Notes: a model not told the origin generated them from the letters alone. DNA of 64,000 bases from Mesorhizobium neociceri (GCF_013520985.1 NZ_JACDTY010000009.1:1-64000), one strand, 5' to 3'; shown: positions 8,131-17,031, counted from the first letter of the stretch. Translations and numbers: made by a program.

Positions 8131-8946
8131 ATGCGAGAGCCCCGACAAACACAGAAATTGCTGCTAGACGTCATCTATAATGCAATTAATACGGCTCCGA
8201 ATGCGCTCGCACGTATAGCTCTGTACATTGCACAAGACCCGGAGGCTGTTCTAGCGCAGTCTATCGCCGACCTTGCGCACAACACCGCTACCGGTTCTGC
8301 TTCAATTGTAAGATTTTGCCGAACCTTGGGACTCTCGGGATTTCGCGAGTTTAAGATTGCGCTCAGCGGCGAAATTGAGCGGCTGAAGTTGAGCGGCGAA
8401 CTGGCTGAACGCGCGTCATCAGAAGCTATGGACACAGCTCCTCGGGTCGCCAGGCTTAGTACTGCTTTACAAAACTCAATTTCCGCGTCGGCTCGTGGCT
8501 TCGACGACCTTCAAATTAATGCGTTTGCCAACCGCATTCGAGCTGCCCGACGCGTCGAACTGTTCGGCACGGGGCCGTCATCTGTTTGCGCCGATATTCT
8601 GGCCATGCAACTCATCCGGCTAGGGATTCCCGCGCATTGCTCGGGTTCCGCCACCGTCTCTCACGCTCTCTCGCGAGGTCTTGGCTCGTCGAGCCTTGCC
8701 ATCGGCATTTCCTTGCGTGGCTACACTGTGGAAACGACGGATTTTCTGGCCGTTGCGCGCGAGAGCGGAGCGTACACGATCGCCATTACGACCCGCGTGG
8801 ACTGCCCGATCGCCCAGGCTGCGGACGAGGTGGTCTTGTTTACCTCGGCCGGGGCTTGGCCACAGGCCGGGTCGGCGATGCACGTGCCGGCTCTAGTTTT
8901 GCTGAGCGAATATCTCTGCCAATGTTTGCAGGTGGCGGAAGTCTGA
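8131..8946 (+). CDS. RpiR/MurR family transcriptional regulator
   Basis: A 271-residue regulator: N-terminal RpiR helix-turn-helix (about 10-82, with SIADLAHN, SASIVRFCRTLGLSGFREFKIAL) and a C-terminal SIS domain (about 125-255, with VELFGTGPSS) that binds a phosphosugar effector. RpiR proteins control sugar-phosphate catabolism genes, usually next door. Here no sugar gene is adjacent, so its targets may be the cassettes further right or a gene now lost. The ATG follows CATATG with only a weak Shine-Dalgarno. It is one of three complete RpiR genes in the window; their sequences are related but clearly different. Confidence 0.88.
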   Translation: MREPRQTQKLLLDVIYNAINTAPNALARIALYIAQDPEAVLAQSIADLAHNTATGSASIVRFCRTLGLSGFREFKIALSGEIERLKLSGELAERASSEAMDTAPRVARLSTALQNSISASARGFDDLQINAFANRIRAARRVELFGTGPSSVCADILAMQLIRLGIPAHCSGSATVSHALSRGLGSSSLAIGISLRGYTVETTDFLAVARESGAYTIAITTRVDCPIAQAADEVVLFTSAGAWPQAGSAMHVPALVLLSEYLCQCLQVAEV

Positions 8947-9160
8947 ATCCCAGAAGGCCAATTCGGACAGTTCCGGCGCAACGTTCGATGCGCGCTCGCC
9001 CACGGCAGCATCGGCAGGCTATCGGTGGAGCTGGAGCGGCGCGGGACGCAGGAAGGCAATATCCCGGCTTTTTCTTCACCGACAGCAGGTCAGTGGGGCT
9101 GCTTTTGCGGTCAGGGCGTCGACCAGGTATTTGGGATACCGGGGAGTTAGGCTCTGACAT

Positions 9161-9700
9161 CTATGGCGTGCCGCCACGAACGCCGGAATGGTCATAATCT
9201 GCGAGGTCTAGGACCGATGTGCAGGCAGCCAATTGGTCTGGACTCATTTCGGCCGCGATTGAGGCGGAATGCTTTAGGAGTGCGAGGAGATCATCTCTAT
9301 GCTTCGAACCATGGTCCTCGAAGTGCATCTTGATCTTTCGCGCTATGACGTCCGCGAAACTCGCCCTTGTGCCAAAAAGCGGATCGCCAATTAAAGCGGT
9401 CGGTTGTTCCTGTTCGAGAACCCAATTCATCGCCAAGGTCCCATTCGATCTCAAGAATACGATCTCCAGCTCCGTGTCGGCAAATCGTTGTCTTGCCATA
9501 GAGAACCCCGCGTCCGCCAGAGCCCTGGTGTCGCTATCCACAGCCTCCGCGAATGCGGCCAAATTGACATGATGAATGTCTATGTCGTTCGGTGCACGCT
9601 GGATGAACTGCGAAAGGACGCTGCTGCCCGCTACCCAGCTATCTTTGCTCCGATTGGGCGAAATCGCGACTAAAGCAGTGCGCATCAGCTCAGGAAGCAT
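9161..9700 (-). CDS. nucleotidyltransferase-fold protein (AbiEii-like), last gene of five-gene operon
   Basis: A 179-residue protein. Residues 23-44 (WVAGSSVLSQFIQRAPNDIDIHH) fit the nucleotidyltransferase fold signature GS...DxD, with Asp39 and Asp41 as likely metal ligands; ARKIKMHFEDHGSKHRDDLLALL downstream resembles the helical part of AbiEii/MNT-like proteins. Its start overlaps the end of the methyltransferase gene by 11 bases, so the two are translationally coupled. An AbiEii-type toxin normally comes with an antitoxin gene, which is missing here; I therefore favour a nucleotidyl-transfer step in the biosynthetic operon over a toxin, with low certainty. Confidence 0.6.
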   Translation of the reverse strand: MLPELMRTALVAISPNRSKDSWVAGSSVLSQFIQRAPNDIDIHHVNLAAFAEAVDSDTRALADAGFSMARQRFADTELEIVFLRSNGTLAMNWVLEQEQPTALIGDPLFGTRASFADVIARKIKMHFEDHGSKHRDDLLALLKHSASIAAEMSPDQLAACTSVLDLADYDHSGVRGGTP

Positions 9701-10376
9701 ATCCTGTGCCCTTCTTGGATATTGAGAACAGCCTATAAGTTACGTTGGCGCCTGGATAGGTCCCAGATCGCAGAAGCACTGATGTAAGATCATTTGAGCC
9801 TGTAATCTGTTCAAGAATGTCGTCACGCGCATTGGTGCCGAACCCTAGAACGATATGGCCTGTTTCTGTAAGGAACCTTGGGCCATCTGAGAGAAATCTC
9901 TCGAGCAAGTTGTACCCTGGATCGATAGCTCCGGCTTCGAGATCGTCAACATACTCGTAACCCTCTGGAGCGAAGTTCGACGGGTAATTCCAGAGTATAA
10001 TGTCGAACCTTCTGCTAGGTGGAATATTTGAAAAAATATCGCTTTCAATGACCTCAACGTTGTTAATGCGGTTTCTTGCAGCATTCTCCAGCGTGTTAGC
10101 GACGGCCCTCGGATTGATGTCGCAAGCCAGCAACGAGCGCGCACCAGCCTTTGCCAACAGAAGGCCTGGAAGACCGAAACCGCAGCCGATTTCTAATATG
10201 GTTTTCGCGGCGAAAGGGGGAAAATTCTCGCTGATCCAACGCCAACTCTGGAAGTGCTCAGGAGGAAAAACCCCTTTCCGTACGACCAGATCCAGCCCGA
10301 ATTCCTGTATTTGACGCGGGAAAATGGCTTGTTGACTTGCACGAAGTGTTTTCCTGATATTATCGAGTCTGGTCAT
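9690..10376 (-). CDS. class I SAM-dependent methyltransferase
   Basis: A 228-residue protein with SAM-binding motif I LEIGCGFGLPG (61-71), an acidic motif II (ACDINP, ~84-89) and a motif IV NYPSN (130-134), a variant of the NPPY found in methyltransferases that modify planar nitrogen atoms (PrmC/HemK-like). The annotated ATG at 10376 has GGGAGG immediately upstream and overlaps the end of the preceding gene by 17 bases; a longer in-frame start at 10439 lies deep inside that gene. It is the fourth gene of the overlapping operon. The substrate is unknown; N- or O-methylation of the operon's product is inferred. Confidence 0.8.
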   Translation of the reverse strand: MTRLDNIRKTLRASQQAIFPRQIQEFGLDLVVRKGVFPPEHFQSWRWISENFPPFAAKTILEIGCGFGLPGLLLAKAGARSLLACDINPRAVANTLENAARNRINNVEVIESDIFSNIPPSRRFDIILWNYPSNFAPEGYEYVDDLEAGAIDPGYNLLERFLSDGPRFLTETGHIVLGFGTNARDDILEQITGSNDLTSVLLRSGTYPGANVTYRLFSISKKGTGYAS

Positions 10377-11205
10377 TGTCCTCCCGCCGATCGGCGCGGT
10401 CGCCGTGCTTGGTTGTTTCTCCCTGCTCGAGGGCAACAACGGTTCGCTTCAGTAAGCAATTCCAAAGAGGCATCGAAAATAGACCGGCCTCAAGAATGAG
10501 GCGGTCCCAAGAAGACTGGACAGGTGCATACCGGACTAGGCCTTCAAGACCGGCTCGATCCCCCCGAAAATACCGTCGGACGGCTGCTGTTAGGCCCGGC
10601 TTTGATGCGATTAGGAGTGCTCTGTCGTAGCAGAATTTTGCGTGGGCAAAGGCGCTACCATCATTCCGGTTATCAAGCGTCCGCGCAGTTTCTCCGTCGC
10701 CGAGAGCATTTAGCAGCATCTGGAACGATGAATGGGCGATGAAGCCGGAATCGAGAGAATTCCAAGCAGCCGCTTGGTCGCCCAACGACTGACGCCTAAG
10801 AATTCTAAGCTCGGCATCCATTACTTCATGGCTGTCGCTCACATGCAGGAGGTTCGTCACGGGATTGTCGCAAAAAAAGAGGCTGCGTACGGTGCCGCGT
10901 AACGCCTGGGCCGGCTGTGTGCTGCCCTTCAGTTTTTGGGACAGGTGCAACGCGTCAGGTCCGCTCCAGATCGTAGCGCAAACTGGACGCATATCGAACA
11001 AGTCCAGTACCAATGGCCAGTGCCTTCCCCCCTTTGAAGAAGTAAGCGCATAAAATGCATCGATGGATTTGCGACTGTGAACTGAAAAGAACCGTTCCGA
11101 GAGTTCCAGATCGGTTCGTCGCCGGATGTATTCGTCGAGCAGGCAAGTGAGGCCGGAGCGCGCGACTTCTGGGCCATAAACTATCAATGCCAAGGAGGAC
11201 ATCAT
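10360..11205 (-). CDS. nucleoside-diphosphate-kinase-like protein with extra C-terminal domain
   Basis: A 281-residue protein whose first ~140 residues follow the NDK fold: the VYGPEVARSG start, the PLVLDLFDMRPVCATIWSGPDAL strand-helix (64-86), KLKGSTQPAQALRGTVRSLF (91-110) and NLLHVSDSHEVMDAEL (118-133). The phosphorylated catalytic His is present (His121), but the Lys of the usual KPD motif is replaced (GPE, 11-13). True NDKs are about 140 residues; the remaining 140 residues match nothing I know. The ATG overlaps the TGA of the kinase gene upstream (ATGA). I infer phosphoryl transfer onto a phosphorylated small molecule made by its neighbours, not housekeeping NTP synthesis. Confidence 0.7.
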   Translation of the reverse strand: MMSSLALIVYGPEVARSGLTCLLDEYIRRRTDLELSERFFSVHSRKSIDAFYALTSSKGGRHWPLVLDLFDMRPVCATIWSGPDALHLSQKLKGSTQPAQALRGTVRSLFFCDNPVTNLLHVSDSHEVMDAELRILRRQSLGDQAAAWNSLDSGFIAHSSFQMLLNALGDGETARTLDNRNDGSAFAHAKFCYDRALLIASKPGLTAAVRRYFRGDRAGLEGLVRYAPVQSSWDRLILEAGLFSMPLWNCLLKRTVVALEQGETTKHGDRADRREDNDQTR

Positions 11206-11957
11206 TCCGCCCCTTCCAAAGCATGGTTTCTGATATGCGCATTCCTGCTCCCGACGGTGATACTAGTCGCTCTAACGCGCCTCCCTTCCAGCCAACCGGC
11301 GAGACGAGCGGGATGACGGGCGTTAATTACAACGCCAGGAAGGCCTTTCATCGCCATGAATTGGGCCGCGCAGGCGTCAATCGAGGTGTGGCCGAGAAGG
11401 GCAAGATCTCGAGCAGCGATCTGCTCTATAAGTGCAGCGGGATCGTCGGTTGCGCCGCCGCGATGGACGCCATCGACATCTGTCAAAATCACCAGCTGTG
11501 ATGCCCCAGTTAGCCAAGCGACCCACGCGGCAACGGCGTCGGATGTGACATCCCAACTCCATTCCACCGGGTCAGCTGCAAACAGCAAACGGGAAGGCAG
11601 CAGCACTGGTATCTTCCCATGTCTCGCGAGGGTTCGGCATTCGCCTAGGCTGGCCGATGGGGCCAATTTGGAAGAGAAGGCGGCGTCCGCCAGCAGATAT
11701 CCCGTTTGGTCCTGTGCGAGAGCACACGCGTGATGCGCGGTATATGGAAGTAGTCGCTCGGCTGCATCAATCGCCTCGATTGCCTTGTCCGGAATGCCGC
11801 CGCCTGGAACAACTAGGATTCGATGGCCCTTATCGGCGAGACGCTCAAGTTCCGCCAGTGCGAGCTTACACACTGCAAGATCACGCATGATGCTCCCGCC
11901 GAATTTGAGGACAATCGAAAAGCCATATGGTGGAAAACCTTTCATCGAGCAGTCCAT
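11202..11957 (-). CDS. amino-acid-kinase-fold protein, MfnE-like
   Basis: A 251-residue protein of the amino acid kinase superfamily: KFGGS (18-22), the VVPGGGIPD loop (49-57), the YTAHHACALAQDQTGYLLAD helix (about 72-91) and ILTDVDGV (157-164). The helix with AH...DQ resembles MfnE-like phosphate kinases (methanofuran pathway) and related proteins of methylotrophs more than aspartate or glutamate kinases, so the likely reaction is ATP-dependent phosphorylation of a small alcohol, phosphate or carboxylate. An in-frame ATG lies at 11945; neither start has a strong ribosome site. It follows the aminotransferase gene by 18 bases and overlaps the NDK-like gene by four bases. Confidence 0.75.
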   Translation of the reverse strand: MDCSMKGFPPYGFSIVLKFGGSIMRDLAVCKLALAELERLADKGHRILVVPGGGIPDKAIEAIDAAERLLPYTAHHACALAQDQTGYLLADAAFSSKLAPSASLGECRTLARHGKIPVLLPSRLLFAADPVEWSWDVTSDAVAAWVAWLTGASQLVILTDVDGVHRGGATDDPAALIEQIAARDLALLGHTSIDACAAQFMAMKGLPGVVINARHPARLAGWLEGRRVRATSITVGSRNAHIRNHALEGAE

Positions 11958-11975
11958 CGGCTTGCCATCCCGCCT

Positions 11976-13262
11976 TCAGGCAAAAGATACGATCTCTGGA
12001 ATCTTCGAAATTATGTTTGGAAGCGCTGCCCAGACTTTTTGAAACGCGGCCGCGTACAATCTCATCACTTCAACGTCGTTTGGCGGAGCGATCTCCGATA
12101 CGTGAAACATATTGTTCAATATCGTCGTGGCGTTTGGGAAATCTGTCCTTGACCATTGGCTGCAGACATCCGGGAGATATTCAAAAACGGGTTTTGTCAG
12201 CCAGACCGCAACGGGAACTCCCTCTGCTTGAAGCAGCTTAAGGATGAAATCCCTGGCTGTAGGGCCAGGTAAAAAGCCGAGCTTTTCCGGCTCCAGACGC
12301 AGCGGGAGATTAAGCAACGATTGCTGATTGTCTGATGGATCGAAAAGAGGCAGAAGCCCTGGGAGATGGCAAATCTCCTGCCAAAGTAACCTAGCATTCT
12401 TTCGCCTTGTTCTAAGCTGGCGGTTTAGCTGCTTTATCCTGTGGTTAGCAATTGCAGCCGAAAATACATTCGGCCGGTAATTGTATCCTTTTGAACTCGG
12501 GGAGAATATCCTATCTCCATATCGCGACGAACTTGTCAGAGAAACGTTATCTACATGGTGGATCAGAGCAGGATCCCTCGTAAGGACAAATCCAAGCTCA
12601 CCTGCCCCGAGGTGCTTAGCTCCGTTCCCGGAGAGAGCGAGTGCATCGCTCTCCAAGTATGCTCCATTGACAATATCTTTCGCAGCGCCGATTGATTGGC
12701 AAACATCATCTACGATCGCGACGCCTCGCGCCCGCGCTGCCATTCTCAAGCCGGGAACCAAGAGGTTATTTCCAAACAGATGGGTTATGAGCGTCGCCGC
12801 GTCCCCTGGTTTGATGAGGGAGGCCGCTTTCTTCTCATCAACGCCCGTAAGGCCCGGCTCTACATCCACAAAGACCGGCTCAAGTCCACTGATTGTAATT
12901 GGGCCGACGGCTCCCGGCCAGTTCAAAGCCGACGTAACGACCCTGCCACCTCGGTTCCGGTAGTAGTCCAGGGCTACGTGAATAGCCGCTGTGCCGCTTC
13001 CAACAGCGCGCACAGACCAGTTGCCCGACCAATCCGCTAGCCGCTTTTCGAGCTCAATCACCATAGGGTGATTGACGCGATGATACTTGCCGCTTTCGAC
13101 AACATTTGCGAGCGCCTTCAAATGTTTTCGCTTCGCAGCTGGCCAAAGAACAACTCGCCCGGCCGGCACCGTTGGATCTCCTCCAAAGAGCGCAAGAGAA
13201 GTGTTGCTTTGGTGGACGCAAACTGTGCTTGCTGCCGAGGCTAAGCCTACATACTTGTTCAT
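11976..13262 (-). CDS. DegT/DnrJ/EryC1/StrS-type PLP aminotransferase, first gene of the operon
   Basis: A 428-residue aminotransferase. The phosphate-binding AVGSGTAAIH (86-95), the VAIVDDVCQSIGA segment (181-193) with the cofactor Asp, and SGNGAKHLGAGELG (211-224) with the Schiff-base lysine Lys216 are all present. Relatives transfer an amino group to keto sugars or cyclitols in natural-product and polysaccharide pathways. The usual N-terminal sugar-binding features are less clear, so a non-sugar ketone or aldehyde is possible. It leads the five-gene minus-strand operon (13262 to 9161). A perfect 18-base palindrome lies 318 bases upstream. Confidence 0.85.
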   Translation of the reverse strand: MNKYVGLASAASTVCVHQSNTSLALFGGDPTVPAGRVVLWPAAKRKHLKALANVVESGKYHRVNHPMVIELEKRLADWSGNWSVRAVGSGTAAIHVALDYYRNRGGRVVTSALNWPGAVGPITISGLEPVFVDVEPGLTGVDEKKAASLIKPGDAATLITHLFGNNLLVPGLRMAARARGVAIVDDVCQSIGAAKDIVNGAYLESDALALSGNGAKHLGAGELGFVLTRDPALIHHVDNVSLTSSSRYGDRIFSPSSKGYNYRPNVFSAAIANHRIKQLNRQLRTRRKNARLLWQEICHLPGLLPLFDPSDNQQSLLNLPLRLEPEKLGFLPGPTARDFILKLLQAEGVPVAVWLTKPVFEYLPDVCSQWSRTDFPNATTILNNMFHVSEIAPPNDVEVMRLYAAAFQKVWAALPNIISKIPEIVSFA

Positions 13263-14383
13263 ATGGTCCCTCCAGACGCTAGCCTGGTTTGTGACATCGG
13301 CCGTCGGTCACTCGCGAACTAAAGCCGAACCGACCCGTCTCTCGCATACTTCTGCGTCTTGCAACGAGGCTCGGCGAGCCGCCGAAGCAGAGTCGCCTCT
13401 GATAACAGACTAGGTTCCGCAGCAGCCTCGCTGCATTGAGTTTAGGAAAAATCTTCCGAGCTCGAACCGGCACATAAAGTTTCCATCACTTCCGAAATGA
13501 ACTCGCGAGACGATGCAGTTCCTCCTTCGCAAACCGAGACTTAATGGTCGTCGACTAGAAGGGGAAGTGGTCAGCCGAGATATATTTGCAAATATATTAT
13601 TTGTCGGCTTGGCTAACTACCTACTATCCGAGGTAATCGGAAGTGAGAGCGCGTGGTTTCTTCCCACCAGTCTTCCTGCGGGCATGGTTCAAGGATAGAA
13701 TGCGCCGTACGGATGCGCGGGTATTATCCATCCGCCAAAGCCAATTCCGGCGAGATAATCAGCCAAGCTTGGCGAGCTGTGAGCCACCACGAGCTTGCAT
13801 AATTTGGTTGACGCAGTCGCCGGACCGTAAGCGCCTTCCGCGGGCACTCCCGCTCGTAGTGGGCTGTGCCCGAAGGAACGCCCCGGATAGCATTCTGAGC
13901 CGTCAGTAAGAATAGATCGAGTTCTGATTATCCATCCGGCGATCTGACGGAGCACCATGGGTGATCGTGCAAAGGAGGGACGCGAGCGGAATAACGCTTG
14001 AATGCTTTGCGTCTTCCGACTTGCCGCTGCAGTGAGCCCTTCACCGCGCGTGAAGCAAATAACGCGGTCAGCGAAGAGGCGAAGGCGAGTTTTCCTTGCC
14101 TGGTGCAGAGGTGCCATTTCCGAGCGGTTTTCGATCGGATGGGGCACCACCCTTCAATCCGAAGCTTGACCAGCTCCAGCATTGTATCGCACAGGACCGG
14201 CTGCCGTTCCAGCCTGCATACCGAGGGAGTTGCGCAACGCGACTCGCGCCACTTGTGAGCAAAAAACCGAGCCCCGATGGCCGCCCTGATCTCTCTTACG
14301 ATGAATGCGGATCTTCGTCAGCCCTCATAGGCATAAGCCGAACTGTGGGGGGTAAGCCGTATGGATCGCGTCGGCGAATTCGC
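13263..14383. other. no gene recognised; contains an 18-base perfect palindrome
   Basis: Between the aminotransferase operon (reading left) and the GntR gene (also reading left) the frames are short or overlap on both strands. A 153-codon minus frame (13689-14150) has no recognisable domain. Confidence 0.4.
13580..13597. promoter_or_regulatory. 18-base perfect palindrome, likely operator
   Basis: ATATATTTGCAAATATAT is perfectly self-complementary. It lies upstream of the five-gene operon in non-coding DNA. Its core ATTTGCAAAT recurs at 23115-23124 in front of an RpiR gene. A dimeric regulator site is the simplest reading. Confidence 0.45.
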
Positions 14384-15109
14384 TCATAAATACTGCCTTG
14401 CAAACGGGGAGTTTGCCAGCAGTTTTCTGCTCATAGTTTGCATGGCGTGTGACACGGCGCGCTCTTCTACATCAAGGTGGTTCGTCAACGCGGATTCCAC
14501 CGCGCTCGTGTTATTGCAGAGCTGAGGCATTGCCTCCGTTAGCCTTGCTAGACTGGTTCGAAAAGCCGGGGAAAGCTCAGACGCGGCTATTTCCATGCGA
14601 AGCGGATGTGAGCAGAAGCAGAACTTGTCGATGATTTGGCAGACTTCGCAATTACATGCGCCCAGAGCTATGTCAGCGAATATCTCTTCCGCGCGGATAG
14701 CGAGTTCCATTGGAGAAGACCCACCAGAGGGTGCGGTTAGGTCGAGAGGGTGAGTTCGTGTACGCGTTAGGGCCAAGGTGAGTGTTGCGCGCGCCACCAC
14801 ATACGAGTCTAATAGAACCCACTCGACCAGGGGTCTCGTAAAATAGCCCCTTTGAGGAAGGGATACGATCTTCGCTTCCGCTGCAAGTCGGATAAGTGCT
14901 TCGCGCACAGGAGTCCGGCCGATGTTGAGCTTGGACGCTAGCTCTTTGTCACTGAGGTGCTGCCCTGGCATGTGGGCTTTGCTGTAGAGCAATTGACGTA
15001 CCGCGGCGTAGGCTGCAGCGGCTTTTGCATGCTTCTTGGCGTCGATAGCCAGATTGGCAATTTCGGTTCGACGACATTGGTCCGCGTTTGTACAGAACCA
15101 CATCTCCAC
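14384..15109 (-). CDS. GntR family transcriptional regulator (FadR/FCD-like)
   Basis: A 241-residue regulator. Residues about 33-95 are a GntR winged helix-turn-helix: AYAAVRQLLYS, then LSDKELASKLNIGRTPVREALIRLAAE and the wing GYFTRPL. The C-terminal part is helical and FCD-like (HPLRMEIA, VEERAVSHAMQTM) but has few of the metal-binding residues expected, so its ligand is uncertain. It lies upstream of, and in the same direction as, the five-gene operon, 1.1 kb away, and is a plausible regulator of it. The first ATG may not be the true start; the conserved domain begins about 30 residues in. Confidence 0.78.
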   Translation of the reverse strand: MEMWFCTNADQCRRTEIANLAIDAKKHAKAAAAYAAVRQLLYSKAHMPGQHLSDKELASKLNIGRTPVREALIRLAAEAKIVSLPQRGYFTRPLVEWVLLDSYVVARATLTLALTRTRTHPLDLTAPSGGSSPMELAIRAEEIFADIALGACNCEVCQIIDKFCFCSHPLRMEIAASELSPAFRTSLARLTEAMPQLCNNTSAVESALTNHLDVEERAVSHAMQTMSRKLLANSPFARQYL

Positions 15110-16326
15110 GCTTCCCTCTTTCGATGTCCCTTGAGCGTCCGACCGGACATAACGCGTGCGCCGCGCACCGCCTCAGCTGCATAAACCATGCCAGCGAGGT
15201 GTGACCATGCCCGGCGTTCGGGATGGCTGTGCGCTCAAACTGACGCCGCGCGGCGCTCGGATGCCGCATTGTCAGAGGTGGAAAGCTTAGAGTGGCATTG
15301 GCCGCTCGACGCACCTGACCTTCGCGCGATCCACTTCCTGCGATCGTCGCTTCGGCCACTGCCGGTCTGCGCAACCCTGACCAGTTCCGCCCGACGAGCG
15401 CCTACCGCCGAGGAATTGCCTGGTTTGCTGTCACTTTGAGAAAGGTGACAGTCTCCACGCTCATACCTTCTTAGGGAGACGCCGATAGCAAGACCGAAGC
15501 GTCTAGGCCCTGAGCCAGACCGCGAGCGATGTTCACAATCCGGGTTGAATGCATCGGGATGCCAGCCAAATCAGCCGCTCTGGCAGTAGCTCAGCGCAGA
15601 TTGCGAGACGCCTTACCGCCGGCTTCGACATGCGTAGCACTCTGTAGCCGGTCCGTGAGGCGCTCGATCCGGGTCGAGAAGGGGGCCGAGGCCGCGCCAT
15701 CATTGTAGGACCGCGCTCAGGTCTCAATTCCCGCCCCCATGCGTGTCTTCAGCAGCGAGGTACTGTGTCAGCCGCTGAGCTTTACCGCACTCAATGTCGC
15801 GGGTGAACCCCATCTCGACTCGCAAGCCCGGAGAACCCAGCGGTACGGCAAAAACGCGCATTCGACGCTTCTCCGTTGTTTGTCATCCCAAAAAGCTCGC
15901 GATCCTGGAGTGAGCCGGGTCCGCTGGCGATCAGATCATATGCCGCATCCCGCACCAAACTTGATACAGGCCGGCCATTGCAATACCCGTCCGGATAGGA
16001 GTTCCGGAAGTAGTCCGATGCGTCACTGGCTATTGTATGGACAGCTCGGTTGTCACCCTGCAGGCGGGCCGAAAATGTGTTCGATGCGACACAAGAGGGA
16101 ATGGTGAGCCACCAGAGCAGTTCAATCGCGCCAGATGTCGCCGACAGGGTCCCGGAGGCGCTCAGCTAGATCTCGATCCCGGCGGTTCTATAAAATTCCT
16201 TGGCATGCTTACACCGAAAGTCTTTCGAGATCCCGTTTTTCATACCGCTCAACACTGGAGGCGTTGCCGACGCTCAGTGGATGGGAAGCTAGCGCAGTTC
16301 ACCTACGGCACACGCTAACACCCGGG
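15110..16326. other. no intact gene; one decayed RpiR-like fragment
   Basis: 1.2 kb without a convincing gene. The only recognisable coding trace is the RpiR-like fragment at about 15787-15960. The other frames are short and lack ribosome sites. Confidence 0.4.
15787..15960 (-). pseudogene. fragment of an RpiR-type helix-turn-helix
   Basis: On the minus strand one frame reads GEASNARFCRTAGFSGLR followed by a RDIE, closely matching the G-AS--RFCRT-G-SG-R pattern of the complete RpiR genes in this window, preceded by AAYDLIASGPGSL where the family has the first helix. Neither the start nor the SIS domain is present. Confidence 0.45.
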
Positions 16327-17031
16327 TCACCCTCCTGCCATTTTGTAACTGGGCTGGACTTCGCTCCTCATAAGCAGGCCGCTAAGTTCTTCAGCTGAGC
16401 GCGCGACGACCGTAGCGCCGGCTGACAGCAATCGTTGGCCGTGGTCGTCGAGGCAGTGGCCGCCCGCGGTGAAACCGATCACCGTCATTCCCGCTGCCAC
16501 ACCAGCTCGAACTCCTGCGATGCTGTCTTCCACAACGACACAGCATTCGGGCTCGACGTTCATCCGGGCCGCGGCAAACAGGAATAGGTCCGGGGCCGGT
16601 TTGCCGGCCTTTACCAGCGCGGAACTGAACACGTGTGGATCGAAGTGCTGCCAGAGCCCTGTGAGCTCAAGGCCAAGCCGCAGCTTGTCGGGGGCGCTGC
16701 TCGAGGCGACGCAGCGTTGTAGTGATAGCTGACGCAAGAGCTGGTCAATACCGATTATTGGTTGCAGTTCTGATCGATAGCTTTCCTTGATACGCGATTG
16801 CACGACGGTGTCGAAGTCGCTCGGCAGAGGGCGCCCCCAATCTTCTTCAACCATTTTCCGCATCGTCGCCGACGAAAGGCCGGTGAAGCGCAGAACCACG
16901 TCAGAATAGGAGGTGGGATACCCGATACGGGTCAGTTCCTCGGCGTCGATGCGGCTTGCCAGCGTTTCGCTATCGATCAAGACACCGTCACAATCGAAGA
17001 TGACCAGTTCATGAGATTTTCGCTGCTTCAT
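16327..17031 (-). CDS. HAD-IA phosphatase (beta-phosphoglucomutase/sugar phosphatase-like), cassette A
   Basis: A 234-residue haloacid-dehalogenase hydrolase. Motif I FDCDGVLIDSE (12-22) supplies the nucleophile Asp13 and Asp15, motif II is around ASSSAPDKL (~109-117), motif III includes the Lys of GKPAPDLFL (~143), and motif IV is VVEDSIAGVRAG. The small helical cap between motifs I and II is typical of phosphatases and mutases acting on sugar phosphates. Its ATG overlaps the stop of the phosphoesterase gene by four bases, so it is the last gene of cassette A. A related HAD gene in the same arrangement lies at 33484-34194. I infer dephosphorylation of the imported or released sugar phosphate. 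Confidence 0.85.
   Translation of the reverse strand: MKQRKSHELVIFDCDGVLIDSETLASRIDAEELTRIGYPTSYSDVVLRFTGLSSATMRKMVEEDWGRPLPSDFDTVVQSRIKESYRSELQPIIGIDQLLRQLSLQRCVASSSAPDKLRLGLELTGLWQHFDPHVFSSALVKAGKPAPDLFLFAAARMNVEPECCVVVEDSIAGVRAGVAAGMTVIGFTAGGHCLDDHGQRLLSAGATVVARSAEELSGLLMRSEVQPSYKMAGG

Noticed and set aside
7688..8152. 154-codon minus-strand frame
   Set aside because: No ribosome site, Cys-rich odd composition and no domain; the readable fragments lie in two frames, so it is at best a remnant.
9161..9700. AbiEii-type toxin of a toxin-antitoxin pair
   Set aside because: No antitoxin gene lies beside it and it is embedded in a coupled biosynthetic operon, so a defence role is not claimed.
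13689..14150. 153-codon minus-strand frame ending ADYLAGIGFGGWIIPAHP, faintly like an HpaI-type aldolase
   Set aside because: Similarity is limited to one short stretch, the catalytic residues are absent and no start signal is present.
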